Positions 6,512-7,952 of a DNA stretch of 7,952 nucleotides are shown here, piece by piece. Made by a program: the position numbers and the translations under genes. The stretch covers positions 1 to 7,952 of the forward strand of contig JAEDEK010000090.1 of assembly GCA_016293365.1 (NCBI GenBank), written 5' to 3'. How positions within the stretch are numbered: the first letter of the stretch is position 1; each line of letters opens with the position of its first letter. A model generated the notes under the pieces. That model ran no database searches. It had not been told where the DNA came from and saw nothing but the letters and a program-made list of their open reading frames with translations. This DNA is from Bulleidia sp. (lineage in GTDB: Bacteria; Bacillota_I; Bacilli_A; Erysipelotrichales; Erysipelotrichaceae).

Positions 6512-7258
6512 ATGAAAGACTGGTATGATATCAGCTCATCGGCTGTGATGACCCTCCATGATTTTTATGGGGAGAGAAGAAATATCGTTGATACATGTCT
6601 GATCATATTGTCAACCGTACTGCATGACTGTCTGCTCAGTCATTACGAATGCAGTGAAATCGGACGGATCCATGCATGCAACGGGGATATTGTTTTGTAT
6701 CAGATAATGTATAAAGATAAGAAGATCGCATTCTATCTTTCCGCCATCGGTTCTGCACTGGCATCACAGGCATGTTATGAGGCATCCTGGCTGAGTGGAG
6801 CAACAAAGTTTGTGATGTGTGGTTCCTGCGGAGCTCTGGATTCTGAGAAGGTGCAGGGAAGATATATTATTCCAACAGAAGCATATCGAGGAGAAGGCGC
6901 TTCGTATTACTATGCTCCAGAAAGTGATTATATTGAAATCAAAGGGCATGATCTGGTATGCGGTGTATTTGAACGTCTGCATATTCCATACGTAGAAGGA
7001 AGAGTATGGACAACCGATGTCATGATGCGTGAAACGCGGAATCTTGTCAACAGAAGAAAGCAGGAAGGATGTATCGCAGTGGAGATGGAACTGGCAGGTG
7101 TACAGGCTGCATGCAACTTCTATGGTCTGCAGCTTTATGATTTCCTGGAACCTGGAGATGTACTGGATCGGGATGATTATGACTGTTCTCTGCTTGCTTC
7201 TGCCAACCATGACGAAAGAAAACTGATCATCGCTCTGGAAATCGCATATGAGATATAA
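6512..7258 (+). CDS. Nucleoside phosphorylase family protein (uridine/purine phosphorylase-like)
   Basis: This 248-residue cytoplasmic protein belongs to the PNP_UDP_1 superfamily, which cleaves nucleosides with phosphate to give a base and a pentose 1-phosphate. Visible markers are a phosphate-binding-type segment, SAIGSALA (77-84), and the VMCGSCGAL strand and turn (101-109). These are followed by IIPTEAYRGEGASYYYAP (119-136), VWTTD (165-169) and VEMELAG (190-196), whose glutamates should contact the ribose. The position that usually carries the base-reading aspartate reads FLEPGDVLD, instead of the YAADNLD-like run I remember in close Firmicutes relatives, so base specificity may differ. 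The start is firm: TAGGAGG lies five bases before the ATG. It shares the DUF554 promoter and ends at a terminator. An AMP-nucleosidase or MTA-type activity cannot be excluded. Confidence 0.85.
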   Translation: MKDWYDISSSAVMTLHDFYGERRNIVDTCLIILSTVLHDCLLSHYECSEIGRIHACNGDIVLYQIMYKDKKIAFYLSAIGSALASQACYEASWLSGATKFVMCGSCGALDSEKVQGRYIIPTEAYRGEGASYYYAPESDYIEIKGHDLVCGVFERLHIPYVEGRVWTTDVMMRETRNLVNRRKQEGCIAVEMELAGVQAACNFYGLQLYDFLEPGDVLDRDDYDCSLLASANHDERKLIIALEIAYEI

Positions 7259-7287
7259 GGATCTGTGATTTGAAACAGATCTTTTTT
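7257..7287 (+). terminator. Intrinsic terminator after the nucleoside phosphorylase gene
   Basis: A stem of about ten pairs (7257-7266 with 7275-7284, one G-U pair) with an 8-base loop is followed by a run of six T residues (7282-7287). It begins within the TAA stop of the phosphorylase gene. Its T tract contains the TTG that opens the next long reading frame, which casts doubt on that start. Confidence 0.78.
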
Positions 7288-7921
7288 GATCGTAAGATAT
7301 GCTCATGAAAACCGGTGTGAGTATTGGAAGTTCTGTCAGCAACAGACTTCCATTGCTGAAAAACAGATACTCTGTCATATGCCTGCATCTGATCTTGCTG
7401 TATATGATCTACAGGGACAGGTATATTCCTATGTGGAAGTATCCATTCTCATAGGTCTTCTTCTTGGAAGTTGTACCGTTGATTCTATTGTAACGGGCTG
7501 TTCGTGCGGGCAGGGGATGATGCTTGCCTGTAACAGCGTTCCTGGTGTGCTGTGTGGTATGATCAAAGATCAGAAGGATGCTGAACTGTTTATATCCATC
7601 AATCGGGGGAATGCGGTTTCCATTTCATTGAAGGAAGGATATGGATGGAATGGCGAAGATAACCTGATGGAAATCATGGGCGCACTGTTCAGTCTGCCAA
7701 TAGAAAACAGAATTCCTTTCCAGGATGCACAGCGGAAACTTGCAGATACGCAGAAAATGAAGGAAATCAGATCTTTCAGTCAATGTGATCTGACTGTTTT
7801 TCTCAACCTGCTGGATGAAAGTATGATCACAAAGATCATATCAGCTTCACAGGTCATGGATGCCATTGTAAAAGATGGAAGAAAAGATCAGATTGTAAAG
7901 TGGGTGAAAGATCATGCATGA
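7286..7921 (+). CDS. RpiB/LacA/LacB-type sugar-phosphate isomerase homologue with a disrupted 5' end
   Basis: The frame encodes up to 211 residues. From about residue 47 it follows the RpiB/LacA/LacB family. The SYVEVSILIGLLLG helix is followed by the active-site segment CSCGQGMMLACN (72-83), aligning without gaps to the CGTGIGMSIAAN-type motif of RpiB, then PGVLCG (86-91), GNAVS and a C-terminal helical tail. RpiB-type enzymes interconvert aldose and ketose phosphates such as ribose and ribulose 5-phosphate. C72 is the expected catalytic cysteine. The first 25 or so residues are suspect. The TTG at 7286 lies in a terminator T tract with no ribosome binding site, and the peptide is rich in Cys and Trp. 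An ATG at 7305 in another frame gives a more family-like start (MKTGVSIGSS), and one extra A in the A5 run at 7359-7363 would join it to this frame for about 205 residues. The next in-frame ATG is 7379. It may be a pseudogene. Confidence 0.7.
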   Translation: MIVRYAHENRCEYWKFCQQQTSIAEKQILCHMPASDLAVYDLQGQVYSYVEVSILIGLLLGSCTVDSIVTGCSCGQGMMLACNSVPGVLCGMIKDQKDAELFISINRGNAVSISLKEGYGWNGEDNLMEIMGALFSLPIENRIPFQDAQRKLADTQKMKEIRSFSQCDLTVFLNLLDESMITKIISASQVMDAIVKDGRKDQIVKWVKDHA

Positions 7922-7952
7922 TATATGGAATCCATGGCACGGATGTGTCAGA
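7918..7952 (+). CDS. Possible 5' end of the next gene (partial)
   Basis: An ATG at 7918 overlaps the stop of the RpiB-like gene by four bases (ATGA), the same junction as between the symporter and deacetylase genes. Only eleven full codons fit before the window ends, reading MIYGIHGTDVS. No strong ribosome binding site is visible, which is common at coupled junctions. The product cannot be identified. Confidence 0.35.
   Translation, partial: MIYGIHGTDVS

Noticed and set aside
6764..7378. Minus-strand 204-codon open frame across the phosphorylase 3' end
   Set aside because: It runs through a terminator hairpin and the conserved phosphorylase motifs, and shows no recognisable domain.
1..7952. 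tRNA, rRNA, riboswitch, CRISPR or insertion-sequence content
   Set aside because: Nearly all of the window is accounted for by coding genes. The gaps are all under 100 bases and hold only terminators, promoters and ribosome binding sites.

Overview
The window reads as part of a chromosome from a low-to-moderate GC, anaerobic Bacillota. A gut or oral Erysipelotrichales/Lachnospiraceae-type organism is my best guess. The basis is protein-family content (a DUF5688 protein, a DUF554 membrane protein, a GPH sugar symporter, a Firmicutes-type nucleoside phosphorylase), strong GGAGG-type ribosome binding sites, dense coding and short hairpin-plus-T terminators. I see no rRNA, tRNA, CRISPR array, insertion sequence or phage gene.

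Layout. The left part is on the minus strand. A eutH-type ethanolamine permease (781-1839) has its own terminator (754-776), and is followed by a short DUF5688 protein (53-706) that ends at an 11-bp hairpin (24-50). A 66-bp divergent gap (1840-1905) separates eutH from a plus-strand run of four tightly packed genes: a gamma-glutamylcyclotransferase-like protein (1906-2340), a MelB-type GPH cation symporter (2350-3840), a PIG-L/LmbE zinc deacetylase (3837-4607) and an archaeal-type ornithine cyclodeaminase homologue (LOR/SDH domain, TIGR00300-like; 4611-5705). This run ends at a 12-bp terminator (5704-5731). A well-formed promoter follows at once (5736-5763) and drives a DUF554 membrane protein (5787-6503) and a nucleoside phosphorylase (6512-7258). 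A further terminator (7257-7287) follows. The last gene is an RpiB/LacA/LacB-type sugar-phosphate isomerase homologue (7286-7921) whose 5' end looks frame-disrupted, and a possible next gene starts at 7918.

How the genes may work together. The symporter, deacetylase and cyclodeaminase-like genes overlap or abut and look like one catabolic unit: import of a small glycoside-like or N-acylated solute, removal of an acyl group, then an NAD-dependent deamination or cyclisation. The nucleoside phosphorylase and the RpiB-like protein would suit release and isomerisation of a sugar phosphate. This pathway is inferred from families and gene order. No substrate can be read from the sequence.

Most interesting points: the combination of PIG-L deacetylase, GPH symporter and stand-alone archaeal-type cyclodeaminase; the RpiB-like gene, whose start lies inside a terminator and whose expected N terminus sits in another frame that one extra A in an A5 run would restore; and two ATGs in different frames behind one Shine-Dalgarno at 4607/4611.
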